A stretch of 64,000 bases of DNA from Castellaniella denitrificans (lineage in GTDB: Bacteria > Pseudomonadota > Gammaproteobacteria > Burkholderiales > Burkholderiaceae_B). Positions 1 through 7,634 of the stretch are shown piece after piece. Both the position numbers and the translations under genes were made by a program. The stretch is taken from NCBI RefSeq assembly GCF_042653765.1, contig NZ_JBHSEZ010000028.1, forward strand, positions 558,001 through 622,000, read 5' to 3'. The notes beneath the pieces are model-generated. The model was not told the origin of the DNA and ran no database searches. It was given only the letters and a program-made list of their open reading frames with translations. How positions within the stretch are numbered: the stretch's first letter is position 1; every line of letters starts with the position of its first letter.

Positions 1-68
1 GCATGGGGGCGATGGACGGCAATCTGGTCACGCTCGATTTCGACGGCAGGCCGTTCTCGCGCGACTGA
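1..68 (+). CDS. C-terminal fragment of an unidentified protein
   Basis: An open frame enters from the left edge and stops at TGA 66-68. The visible tail contains LVTLDFDGRPFSRD. It is too short to assign a family. It is convergent with the MotB-like gene that ends at 112. Confidence 0.45.
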   Translation, partial: MGAMDGNLVTLDFDGRPFSRD

Positions 69-111
69 GGCCGGCGCGGAGCACGGGCGCCGGCGGCCGG
101 GCCGGGGCGCC

Positions 112-1347
112 TCAGGGCCTGGCGGATGATTCCGGCGCGGCAGCGGTTTCCGCGCCGGGCCTGGAATCGGACCGCGCGGCCTTGTCCCGGTCCTCGTGCG
201 GCTTTTCCACCACCAGTTCCACCCGGCGGTTGCGCGACCGCCCGTCCGGCGACCGGTTGTCGGCGATCGGCCGGGAATCGGCATAGCCCACGGCCTTCAG
301 GTGTTCCTTGGCGATGCCGTTGGCCTGCAGGTAGCGCACCACGCTGCCCGCCCGGGCGCTGGACAGCTCCCAGTTCGACGGATAGCGGGCGTTGCTGCGC
401 ACCGGCACGGAATCCGTGTGCCCCTCGACCGTGATGTCGTAGCCGGCGTCGGACAGCACCCTGGCCATGCGCCGCAGTACCGACAAGCCTTCCCGGCTGA
501 GATCCGCCTGGCCTGTGCCGAACAGGATCTCGCTGTTGATGCGGAAGCTGATGGAGCGCCGGTTGACGATCACTTCGACGTCATGGCCCAGCTCGCCCAG
601 CGGCAGGGACGCCGCCAGGGCGGCGCCTTCGGACGGCGCCTCCTGGTCGGGGGCCGGCGCAGCGGTGGGCGCGGCCGATGGATTTCCGTCCGCCCCGTCC
701 GCGCCCGCGGGCGGGGGAGGAGAGGCGAACGCGCGCGCGGCGTCCTCCGCGGAATAGGGGGCGATGTCCTCCGGCGGCGGGATCTGCGCCAGCGCCACGG
801 CCCCGTCGATGCCTTCCGGCGTGGTCGTGGCGGCGGCCGCCACGGCTTCGTCCGGGCGGGGCGCCACAGCGGCCGCCGCGAAGGGGGCCGGCGGCGTCTC
901 GGGCTCGAAGTCCGGGAAAGTCCCGTACAGCGGCGAATGTTCGGGCCCGGCCGGGGGCGGCGGGGCGAAGGCGAGCGCGGCGTCCTCCGCGGAATAGGGG
1001 GCGATGTCCTCCGGAGCGGGAATCGGCGCCAGCGCCGCGGCCGGCGGCGCATCCGCCCGGACGGCCGGACCCGGCGCGCCGTCCCGCTTGCCGATGGCCC
1101 CCGAAAACGCCAGCATCACGATCATGGCGACCAGCAGCAGGGTCATCATGTCCAGGTAGGTGATGAACCAGATGTCTTCCTGTGCCGAGTCCGTCGCCGG
1201 CTGTTCCAGACCCCAGCGGTCGGACACGCTCGCGCGCTTGCGGTCGCGTCGCAAGGCCTGCCGGGCCTGATGCAGCTCGGCCTCCATCGCCCGCATGCGC
1301 TGGGCGATGGCCTGGGCCGGGTTCGGTTCGGCGGGTCCGCGCCTCAT
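112..1347 (-). CDS. MotB-family stator protein (OmpA-like peptidoglycan-binding)
   Basis: 411-aa inner-membrane protein of the MotB/PomB family, expected to pair with the MotA-type protein encoded just upstream to form an ion-driven stator. A cytoplasmic N-terminus of about 60 residues leads to one membrane segment at about 62-81 containing ITYLDMMTLLL; Asp66 sits where MotB has its essential channel aspartate. The C-terminal OmpA domain (about 255-390) has EGHTDSVPV, NWELSSARA and the SRNRRVELVV end. Between them lies an unusually long Pro/Ala-rich linker with two near-identical 26-residue units (about 109-134 and 189-215). It overlaps the motA-like gene by 4 bp. No flagellar or chemotaxis genes are nearby, so this may be an accessory stator rather than the main one. 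Confidence 0.85.
   Translation of the reverse strand: MRRGPAEPNPAQAIAQRMRAMEAELHQARQALRRDRKRASVSDRWGLEQPATDSAQEDIWFITYLDMMTLLLVAMIVMLAFSGAIGKRDGAPGPAVRADAPPAAALAPIPAPEDIAPYSAEDAALAFAPPPPAGPEHSPLYGTFPDFEPETPPAPFAAAAVAPRPDEAVAAAATTTPEGIDGAVALAQIPPPEDIAPYSAEDAARAFASPPPPAGADGADGNPSAAPTAAPAPDQEAPSEGAALAASLPLGELGHDVEVIVNRRSISFRINSEILFGTGQADLSREGLSVLRRMARVLSDAGYDITVEGHTDSVPVRSNARYPSNWELSSARAGSVVRYLQANGIAKEHLKAVGYADSRPIADNRSPDGRSRNRRVELVVEKPHEDRDKAARSDSRPGAETAAAPESSARP
735..774 (-). repeat. 40-bp direct repeat, copy 1 (inside motB-like gene)
   Basis: Exact 40-bp match to 975-1014, offset by exactly 240 bp (80 codons), so both copies are in frame. It encodes the PPEDIAPYSAEDAA unit of the proline-rich linker. 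Identity at the nucleotide level suggests a recent in-frame duplication or gene conversion. Confidence 0.9.
975..1014 (-). repeat. 40-bp direct repeat, copy 2 (inside motB-like gene)
   Basis: Second exact copy of the repeat at 735-774. It encodes the APEDIAPYSAEDAA unit nearest the membrane segment. Confidence 0.9.
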
Positions 1348-2159
1348 GAGGGCTCCGGCTCCTTGTTCCTGGGCGCGGCGACGGGTTTCTGGTCGCGGAT
1401 CTCATCGCGGATTTCCGCGATGAAGGCCTTCAGCGTTTCCCGCATCAGGGCCGGGCTGCGCTTCTGGCTCATCATGGCGATGCCCTGCATCAGGGTATTC
1501 ATCAGGATCAGGCGCTGCTCGGTGCGGCGTTCCAGCTTGACCGCCACGGGCTTGAACACCAGGTTGGCCAGCAGCACGCCATAGAAGGTCGTCATCAGGG
1601 CCAGCGCCATCTGCCGGCCGATGGCCGTGATGTCGCCGTCGCCCAGCAGGAACAGCAGGTTGACCAGGCCCACCAGGGTGCCCACCATGCCGAAGGCCGG
1701 CGCGAAGCCCGCCATGACGCGGAACAACTGGGCCTCGGCGTGTTCCTTGGCCTTCATGCGGGCGACGCGCCATTGCAGCAGGTCCAGGATGTCCTGCTCG
1801 GGCACGTTGTCGATCACGAACTGCACGCCGTTGCGCAGAAAGGGGCTGGACACCCGTTCCAGCGCCTGCTCGACGGCATGGATGTCGCTCTGCATCCAGA
1901 TGCGAGCGATCTCGACCAGATCCTCCAGATCCTTATCGACGTCCAGGGGCTCGTGGTGCACGACGCTGCGGATCAGGCCGAAGATGCGCATGACCTCGCG
2001 CAAGGGATAGGCGATGAAGGTCGCCGCCGCCGTCCCGATCAGCACGATGCCCAGGCCCGGCCAGTCGACGAACAGTCCCGGATCCTCGGCCGACAGGAAC
2101 AGGACGATGGCCAGCATCAGGATGCTGGCGACGATGCCGATCAAGGTGGATGGATTCAT
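1344..2159 (-). CDS. MotA-family stator channel protein (PomA/MotC-like)
   Basis: 271-aa membrane protein of the MotA/TolQ/ExbB family. It has two N-terminal membrane segments (about 4-22 and 33-52), a cytoplasmic loop, and two C-terminal segments around 150-205. The loop-to-TM3 stretch GFAPAFGMVGTLVGLVNLL is the MotA/PomA signature. Length is close to PomA. It is first in a two-gene unit whose stop overlaps the start of the MotB-like gene as ATGA, so translation is probably coupled. The family converts proton or sodium flow into work on peptidoglycan-anchored machinery; which ion is used cannot be read here. Confidence 0.87.
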   Translation of the reverse strand: MNPSTLIGIVASILMLAIVLFLSAEDPGLFVDWPGLGIVLIGTAAATFIAYPLREVMRIFGLIRSVVHHEPLDVDKDLEDLVEIARIWMQSDIHAVEQALERVSSPFLRNGVQFVIDNVPEQDILDLLQWRVARMKAKEHAEAQLFRVMAGFAPAFGMVGTLVGLVNLLFLLGDGDITAIGRQMALALMTTFYGVLLANLVFKPVAVKLERRTEQRLILMNTLMQGIAMMSQKRSPALMRETLKAFIAEIRDEIRDQKPVAAPRNKEPEPS

Positions 2160-2465
2160 GCGTGGAACCGTTGGAGGAAAAACAGTGGCATCTTACCGTG
2201 ATCGACGGCGCCGGCGCTCGAAGAACAGCGGGCTCTTTCCTGGCCGCCGAACGGGTCGCCGGGGCCGGCAGGCCGACAGGGTTTCGACGGAATCGGCGGG
2301 ACCGGACTCAGGCCGCCCGGTCTCTTCCTGACCCTCCCTATAATTCGCATAATGTATATTATGTAAAGTCAAAGAAATCCACACTCGGAACTCAATCTGG
2401 ATGGATTTGCCCCGCCGGTCGGAGCACACTATCCGTAAGCGCTTCGGCAAATAAAGGAGTAACGC
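2160..2465. other. 306-bp divergent intergenic region
   Basis: Lies between the motA-like gene (minus) and the small membrane protein gene (plus). It contains a TATAAT at 2339-2344, the AT-rich palindrome at 2348-2363, and an AAAGGAGT ribosome-binding site just before 2466. No open frame with a credible start is seen. Confidence 0.6.
2348..2363. promoter_or_regulatory. AT-rich palindrome, candidate operator
   Basis: CATAAT-GTAT-ATTATG: 6-bp arms with a 4-bp spacer, in an otherwise GC-rich intergenic region directly after a perfect TATAAT (2339-2344). The position fits a repressor site over a core promoter. The binding protein is not identified. Confidence 0.5.
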
Positions 2466-2672
2466 ATGTCGTTCATCCTGACCTGGGTCATCATCGGAGC
2501 CGTGATCATGCTGGCCTACATTATTTTCTTCATCGATATCGACCATCGATGGGCCGACGGGTTCATCGGCTACCCGCTGGTCTATCTGCTCACGATTTTC
2601 CTGTGGCCGGTTACCGTGCTTTGCCTGATCGGAACACGGTTTGCCGCCACCCGCTACGCGCGGCGCCGATGA
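2466..2672 (+). CDS. Small two-helix membrane protein
   Basis: 68-aa protein not matched to a family I can name. Two hydrophobic stretches (about 3-24 and 38-58) are separated by an acidic/aromatic turn (DIDHRWADG), and the tail is basic (RYARRR), so a hairpin with the C-terminus in the cytoplasm is likely. The start is supported by AAAGGAGT about 7 bp upstream. The zinc-ribbon gene follows 34 bp later and the two are probably co-transcribed. Confidence 0.6.
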   Translation: MSFILTWVIIGAVIMLAYIIFFIDIDHRWADGFIGYPLVYLLTIFLWPVTVLCLIGTRFAATRYARRR

Positions 2673-2706
2673 CGCGCGTCCCTCACTGATACCGGAGGCA
2701 AACGCC

Positions 2707-2880
2707 ATGACGGAGAAAGACATCCGGCCCGATCCCGCACGGAAGAGCCACGAACACCCAGAAAAATCGCAACCGCTCTGCCCGCAATGCGGCGAGCCGC
2801 TCCAGGACTGCGATTGCGCGAAGCGCTGGGAGAATGAAGGCGGAGCGCCGTACCCGCGGAATAACGGGAAACCCGGCTGA
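2707..2880 (+). CDS. Small zinc-ribbon protein
   Basis: 57-aa hydrophilic protein with CPQCGEPLQDCDC, a compact CxxC...CxC cluster expected to bind one zinc. The open frame extends upstream to 2641, but the ATG at 2707 has GGAGGC 6-7 bp before it and avoids overlapping the preceding gene, so 2707 is preferred. Function unknown. Its gene is convergent with hutD, with only 24 bp between them. Confidence 0.6.
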   Translation: MTEKDIRPDPARKSHEHPEKSQPLCPQCGEPLQDCDCAKRWENEGGAPYPRNNGKPG

Positions 2881-2904
2881 CTTTTTGCCGTTCGCGCCGG
2901 CAAT

Positions 2905-3534
2905 TCAAGCGGTCTCGATCCGCGCGGCGATCAGGCAGGCGTCGCGGGATTTCGGCGTCAACCTCAGGATCGGGCGGTCGCCCGCCGCCACGCAAAGATG
3001 CAGCGTGTCGCCGGCTTCCAGCACGCCGCGGCTCAGGCGGCCGCCGGACACGTCCACCTCGTAGGCTCCGCGCCAGCCGTGCCACAGCCAATGTCCCGGG
3101 GCGAGGCGCCGGGCGAGCGCGCCGTGGAACGCCTGCGCGTGGCCCTGCGCCTTCGTGCGCCGCAGCATCAGGTTGAAATCCCGCACGGGACCGGCGGGCA
3201 GTTCGCAGCGGTAAGGCTCCTCGCCGGCGAAGCGGAAGCCCTGGCCGGCCGGCAGGATGATGGCGCGTTCCGTGCGCTCCTGGATCAGGCGGATCGGGCC
3301 GCCCCGGGTGACGAGCAGCACGCGGTCGACGCCCTCCCAGTGCGAGAACGGCCCGGGCGCCGCGACGTCGGCGGCGCTGACGCGCCACAGGAAATCGTCC
3401 ATCTCCGCTCCGGCGGGATGGACCGCGATCTCGCGCGTGACGCCGCCGCCGTTCTTCCAGGGACTCTCGCGCGGCTCGGCGGCGCGGATGAAGCGCAGCC
3501 AAGTCGCGGCCGATCCGCCGGGGGACATCGACAT
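2905..3534 (-). CDS. hutD: HutD/Ves family protein
   Basis: 209-aa HutD/Ves cupin-like protein. The N-terminus contains the family hallmark PWKNGGGVTREI, followed by FLWRVSAADV and FSHWEGVDRVL. HutD proteins accompany histidine-utilisation genes in proteobacteria and are thought to modulate the pathway; the biochemical role is unsettled. It lies 23 bp downstream of hutG on the same strand. Start at 3534 (MSMSPGG) chosen because GGGGGAAG precedes it; a second Met lies two codons in. Confidence 0.85.
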   Translation of the reverse strand: MSMSPGGSAATWLRFIRAAEPRESPWKNGGGVTREIAVHPAGAEMDDFLWRVSAADVAAPGPFSHWEGVDRVLLVTRGGPIRLIQERTERAIILPAGQGFRFAGEEPYRCELPAGPVRDFNLMLRRTKAQGHAQAFHGALARRLAPGHWLWHGWRGAYEVDVSGGRLSRGVLEAGDTLHLCVAAGDRPILRLTPKSRDACLIAARIETA

Positions 3535-3557
3535 GACGGAACTTCCCCCCGGATCCG

Positions 3558-4493
3558 CTAGGGCCTCAGCAGATGCCAGGCCAGCCGGGCGGCGGCGCGG
3601 GCCGTGTGGTGATCGACGTCGTGGTCCGGGTTCATCTCCGCGATGTCGGCCAGGTGCAATTTGCCGCTCTTCTTGACCGCCAGCACGCAGGCCTCCACGA
3701 CGCTCAGGGGCACGCCCAGGGCGGCGGGCGCCGACACGCCGGGCGCCACGCCGGCGGGCAGCACGTCCAGGTCGATCGTCAGGTAGACCAGGTCGGCCTC
3801 GGCCAGCAGGCCGCCGATCTGCCGCAGGCGTTCGGGCAGGTGGCGCTCCTGCATGTCCATGTCTTCGACGTGAAAGACGTCCAGTGCCCGGGCATGATCG
3901 TACAGCCCGCGGGTATTGCCCACGGGCGACACGCCAAGGCACGCGTAGCGGATGGGCAGCCCGTGGTCGCGGCCGTATTCCAGGATCTGGTCGAAAGGAG
4001 TCCCCGACGACCCCGGCCGGCTGGTACGCAGATCGAAATGCGCGTCCAGGTTGAGGACCAGGATGCGCGGCGGCGCCCCGCCCTCTCCTTCCAGATGGGC
4101 GGCCAGCCCCTGGAAGCTGGCCCAGGCGACCTCGTGCCCGCCGCCGAGCGTGACGGGACGCGCGCCCGCGTCCAGCGCGGCGGCGACCTTGCGCGCCAGC
4201 GCCCGCTGGGCCTCTTCCAGCGCGTCGCCCTCGCAGGCCACGTCGCCCGCGTCCCAGAAACGTTCCAGGTCGTGCGCGGGCAGGTTCGCCAGCATGCGCC
4301 GGATCGCCCCGGGCCCTTTCGCGGCGCCCGGACGGCCGTGGTTGCGCCGCACGCCCGCGTCGCTGGCGAAGCCCAGCAGGACGGCGTCCCCCGCCCCGCA
4401 GCCGTCCGGCCCGGTGCGCACGATCTGGTGCAGCCGGCGGGTGTCCCCGCTTTCGGACGCGTCGTCGCGCCCGGTCCAGAATGTATCGCTCAT
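3558..4493 (-). CDS. hutG: Formimidoylglutamase
   Basis: 311-aa ureohydrolase of the arginase family, predicted to hydrolyse N-formimidoyl-L-glutamate to glutamate and formamide, the last step of one histidine-degradation route. Metal ligands are in place: GGGHE (His120), NLDAHFDLR (Asp150, His152, Asp154) and TIDLDVLP (Asp241, Asp243). SGTPFDQ is typical of HutG rather than arginase, and the neighbouring hutD supports the assignment. It overlaps the ATPase gene by 4 bp and belongs to the transporter operon. hutH, hutU and hutI are not in the window. Confidence 0.9.
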   Translation of the reverse strand: MSDTFWTGRDDASESGDTRRLHQIVRTGPDGCGAGDAVLLGFASDAGVRRNHGRPGAAKGPGAIRRMLANLPAHDLERFWDAGDVACEGDALEEAQRALARKVAAALDAGARPVTLGGGHEVAWASFQGLAAHLEGEGGAPPRILVLNLDAHFDLRTSRPGSSGTPFDQILEYGRDHGLPIRYACLGVSPVGNTRGLYDHARALDVFHVEDMDMQERHLPERLRQIGGLLAEADLVYLTIDLDVLPAGVAPGVSAPAALGVPLSVVEACVLAVKKSGKLHLADIAEMNPDHDVDHHTARAAARLAWHLLRP

Positions 4494-5275
4494 GATGCGC
4501 CCGCCTCCATGGGGCCCTTGCTGAGTACCGCCTGCAGGAACGAGCGGGTGCGCTCGTGCCTGGGCTGCTGGAAGATGACATCCGGGCGGTCCGCCTCGAT
4601 GACCCGGCCGTAGTCCATGACGACCACGGTGTCGGCCATCTCCCGGGCGAAGCCCATTTCATGGGTGACGACCATCATCGTCATGCCTTCCTTGGCCAGC
4701 AGCTTCATCACCTGCAGGACCTCGCCGACCAGTTCCGGGTCCAGCGCCGAGGTGGGCTCGTCGAACAGCATGACCTCCGGCTCCATGGCCAGCGCCCGGG
4801 CGATGGCCACCCGCTGCTTCTGCCCGCCCGACAGGCTGTTGGGCATGGCCCGGGCCTTGGATTCGAGCCCGACCTTGGTCAGCAGCGCCAGCCCTTTTTC
4901 GTCGGCCTGCGCGGCCGAAGCGCCCCGCAGGGTGCGCGGGCCGATGGTGACGTTCTCCAGCACGGTCAGGTGCGGGAACAGGTTGAAGGACTGGAACACC
5001 ATACCCACGCGGGTGCGCAGGTGGTTCAGGGCCTTTTCGGGCATCAGCGCGCCCTCGTCGAGCAGGCGCTCGCCGCAGAGTTCGATCGTGCCCCGCTCGG
5101 CGACCTCCAGGCCGTTGCAGCAGCGCAGCAAGGTGCTCTTGCCCGAGCCGCTGGGGCCGATGACGACCACCACCTGGGACCGGTCGACCTCCAGGTCGAC
5201 TCCTTTCAGGACCGCATTGTCGCCATACGACTTGTGGAGATCGCGAATCCTGATCATGACGTCGGACGTACTCAT
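4490..5275 (-). CDS. Polar amino-acid ABC transporter ATPase (GlnQ/HisP type)
   Basis: 261-aa ATPase of the PAAT family. Walker A GPSGSGKST (about 40-48), Q-loop VFQSFNLFPH, signature LSGGQKQR, Walker B VMLFDEPTSALD and switch histidine THEMGF are intact. It sits between a permease (4-bp overlap) and hutG (4-bp overlap), so all are translationally coupled. Linkage to hutG/hutD suggests histidine or a degradation intermediate as substrate; that is inference. Confidence 0.92.
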   Translation of the reverse strand: MSTSDVMIRIRDLHKSYGDNAVLKGVDLEVDRSQVVVVIGPSGSGKSTLLRCCNGLEVAERGTIELCGERLLDEGALMPEKALNHLRTRVGMVFQSFNLFPHLTVLENVTIGPRTLRGASAAQADEKGLALLTKVGLESKARAMPNSLSGGQKQRVAIARALAMEPEVMLFDEPTSALDPELVGEVLQVMKLLAKEGMTMMVVTHEMGFAREMADTVVVMDYGRVIEADRPDVIFQQPRHERTRSFLQAVLSKGPMEAGAS

Positions 5276-5940
5276 TGCACCATGCCTCCGGCCTGCAGGC
5301 GCAGCTCGACGCGGCGCAGGATTTTCGATGTGGCGCTGGTGAGGATCCAGTAGATCAGCGCGATCACGAGATAGACCTCCAGCGAGCGGTAGGACACGCT
5401 GATGATCTTCTGGCCCTCGTGCATGACGTCGTGGATGGTGACCAGGGAAACCAGCGCCGAATTCTTGATCAGGGCGATGAACTCGTTGCCCAGCGGCGGG
5501 ATCATGCGCACGACCGCCTGCGGCAGAATGATCTTGGCCATGGCCTGGGCCGAGGACATCCCCAGGGACCGGGCCGCTTCCATCTGCCCCTTGTCCACGG
5601 ACTGGATCGCGCCGCGCACGACTTCAGAGACGTAGGAGGCCGAATACATGCCCATGCCCAGCACCCCGCAGACGAAGGCCGGCAGCAGGATGCCGAAACG
5701 GGGCAGCCCGAAGAACCAGATGAAGAGCTGCACCAGCAGCGGCGTGCCGCGGAAGCAGGACAGGTAGACGCTGCATGCCTTGTAGACGATCCTGCGCCGG
5801 GGGTTCAGGCGGCCGATGCCGATCAGCAGGCCCAGGCAGCAGGAAAGCAGCAGCGCGCACACGGTGACCTCCACCGTCACCCAGGTGCCGCGCAGCAGGT
5901 CTTCCCAGCCGGCGAGCGCGGGCGTGAAGTCGAGATTCAT
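5272..5940 (-). CDS. Polar amino-acid ABC transporter permease
   Basis: 222-aa permease of the HisQM family, with about five membrane helices and the loop RSLGMSSAQAMAKIILPQAV that contacts the ATPase. The start at 5940 (MNLDFTPAL) is chosen because its ATG overlaps the TGA of the binding-protein gene. Only one permease is encoded, so a homodimer is likely. Family members move amino acids inward using the periplasmic binding protein encoded next to it. Confidence 0.9.
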   Translation of the reverse strand: MNLDFTPALAGWEDLLRGTWVTVEVTVCALLLSCCLGLLIGIGRLNPRRRIVYKACSVYLSCFRGTPLLVQLFIWFFGLPRFGILLPAFVCGVLGMGMYSASYVSEVVRGAIQSVDKGQMEAARSLGMSSAQAMAKIILPQAVVRMIPPLGNEFIALIKNSALVSLVTIHDVMHEGQKIISVSYRSLEVYLVIALIYWILTSATSKILRRVELRLQAGGMVQ

Positions 5941-6680
5941 TTCTTCCCCTCGAACCACTTGTCGACCAGGCGCTGGTACACGCCGTTGGCCTGGATGGTC
6001 TTGAGCGCCTGGTTCAGGTCCTTGGTCAGTCCGGGCTCGTTCTTGCTCACGGCGATGCCGTATTCCTCCGTCGTGATCTGCTCGTCCAGCACCGTGAAGC
6101 CGGGATTCTGCTGCGCGAACAGCTTGGCGGCCGGCTTGCCGGTCACCGCCGCGTCCGCGCGGCCGATGTCCACCAGGTTGAACATTTCCTGGTTCTTCTC
6201 CACCTCGACCCGCTGCACCTTGGGATAGTGCTGCTGCATGTAGTTCACGGACTTGGTGCCGACCTGCACCGTGACGCGCCGGCCGTCCAGGTCCTTCAGC
6301 GTCTTGATCGGGCCGCCGCTCTTGGTCAGCACCACGAGCCCGCCGGCGTAGTAGGGATCCGTGAAGTCCACGGCCTGCTTGCGCGCGTCCGTGATGTAGA
6401 TCGCCGACATGGCGGCGTCGGCCCGGCCGGACAGCACCGCGGGGATGAGCCCCTTGAAGTCGATGTCGGTCCAGGCGATCTTCTTGCCCATGGCCTGGGC
6501 CAGGGCCTCGGTCAGCTCGATGTCGAAGCCCGTCCGCTTGCCGTCCACGGTCATTTCCATGGGCGGGAACGTCGGGTCGGTCACCACGCGGATGGTGTCG
6601 GACGCCGCCTGGCTGGCGGCGGACGCGCCGCCCAGCGCCAGGGCCAGCAGGGTGATTCGGAAGGTCTGGGAAAGTTTCAT
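5937..6680 (-). CDS. Periplasmic amino-acid-binding protein (SBP family 3)
   Basis: 247-aa secreted protein. Signal peptide of about 26 residues ending ASAASQAAS, then the SBP_bac_3 fold: IRVVTDPTFPPMEM, GFDIELTEALAQAMG, DFKGLIPAVLSGRADAAMS and FTDPYY. The Arg in TDARKQAVDF and the Asp in DIGRADAAVTGK fit the alpha-amino and carboxylate contacts of the family. First gene of the hut-linked transporter operon; 34 bp separate it from the iclR-type gene upstream. Confidence 0.9.
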   Translation of the reverse strand: MKLSQTFRITLLALALGGASAASQAASDTIRVVTDPTFPPMEMTVDGKRTGFDIELTEALAQAMGKKIAWTDIDFKGLIPAVLSGRADAAMSAIYITDARKQAVDFTDPYYAGGLVVLTKSGGPIKTLKDLDGRRVTVQVGTKSVNYMQQHYPKVQRVEVEKNQEMFNLVDIGRADAAVTGKPAAKLFAQQNPGFTVLDEQITTEEYGIAVSKNEPGLTKDLNQALKTIQANGVYQRLVDKWFEGKK

Positions 6681-6714
6681 GGGGAGTCTCCTCGGTGTGT
6701 GGGCTTGTCTCGGG

Positions 6715-7473
6715 TCAAAGGCTCTGCAGCCGCGATGAAATGTGCGCCGCCCCGCGCACGGTCATCTCGATGAATCGTTCTTCCTGTCCTTGCGCCCGCA
6801 GCGAAGGCGCCATCAGGGTGATGACGGCCACGGCGGCATGGCCGTCATGCTGGAACAGGGGCGCGCTCGCCCCCCAGACGCCGGCGTCGACTTCGCCGTT
6901 GGTGACCGCGTATCCCTGGGCGCGGATCCGCTCCAGCTGGTGTTCCAGGTCGGCCCGCGCGGCATCGTCGAGCAACTGGTCGCGCTGCAATTGATCCAGC
7001 ACGGCGCGCCGCTGCTCGACGTGCATGAACGCCAGCAGCGCCTTGGCCGAGGCGCCCTTGCACAACGGCAGCATCCGTCCCTTGACGAAGGAGCAGCGCA
7101 GCGGATGCCGGCTTTCCACCATGTCGAGACAGACGATCTGGTGCTTGACGGCCATGAGCAGCCCGATCGACTCCCCGCTGAGGTTCGACAGGGCTTCCAT
7201 TCTTTCGTGTGATTCGAGCGTGAGGAACGAGGACTGGTCGAATCCCCAGGCCAGGGGCACGCACATCGGTCCGGGCGAGAATTCGTTGTCCCGTCCGATC
7301 ACGAAGCCCCAGCGCCGCAGCAGGGACAGCTGGCGGTACAGCGTGCTTTGCGCCAGGCCCGTCAGGTCCATCAATTCGGCGATCGTGGCGCCGCGTCCGA
7401 GCCGGGCCAGCGTCGCCAGGACGTGCAGGACCCGCTCTGCGCTGCCTTTGGCCACGGCGTGATCTTCTTGCAT
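6715..7473 (-). CDS. IclR-family transcriptional regulator
   Basis: 252-aa regulator. N-terminal winged helix (about 5-65) with TIAELMDLTGLAQSTLYRQLSLLRRWGFV, then an IclR effector-binding domain (GRMLPLCKGASAKALLAF, the family's GK..ASxKAxLA region). Start at 7473 (MQEDHAVAK) has GAGGGC 8 bp upstream; a longer frame begins at 7524. It lies directly upstream of the amino-acid transporter/hut genes on the same strand and is the obvious candidate regulator, possibly co-transcribed with them. Confidence 0.88.
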   Translation of the reverse strand: MQEDHAVAKGSAERVLHVLATLARLGRGATIAELMDLTGLAQSTLYRQLSLLRRWGFVIGRDNEFSPGPMCVPLAWGFDQSSFLTLESHERMEALSNLSGESIGLLMAVKHQIVCLDMVESRHPLRCSFVKGRMLPLCKGASAKALLAFMHVEQRRAVLDQLQRDQLLDDAARADLEHQLERIRAQGYAVTNGEVDAGVWGASAPLFQHDGHAAVAVITLMAPSLRAQGQEERFIEMTVRGAAHISSRLQSL

Positions 7474-7604
7474 GCGGATGGGCCCTCGCGAAGGAAATGG
7501 CTGGCGGCGAAACCGTGGCGGCACGAGGCGGATCCTTGGCCGGCCCCCCTGTCCCGCACGGGATGAAGCCCATCATAAATATTTTTTGATAATTTCTTGT
7601 CTCG

Positions 7605-7625
7605 TATTCTTATCCAGTGAGAATA
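7605..7625. promoter_or_regulatory. Inverted repeat upstream of iclR-type gene
   Basis: TATTCT-9 bp-AGAATA in an AT-rich island (about 7574-7632) between the lysR-type stop and the iclR-type start. IclR regulators often bind such imperfect palindromes near their own promoter. Candidate autoregulatory operator; no start site is known. Confidence 0.4.
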
Positions 7626-7634
7626 TAAGGGAAA

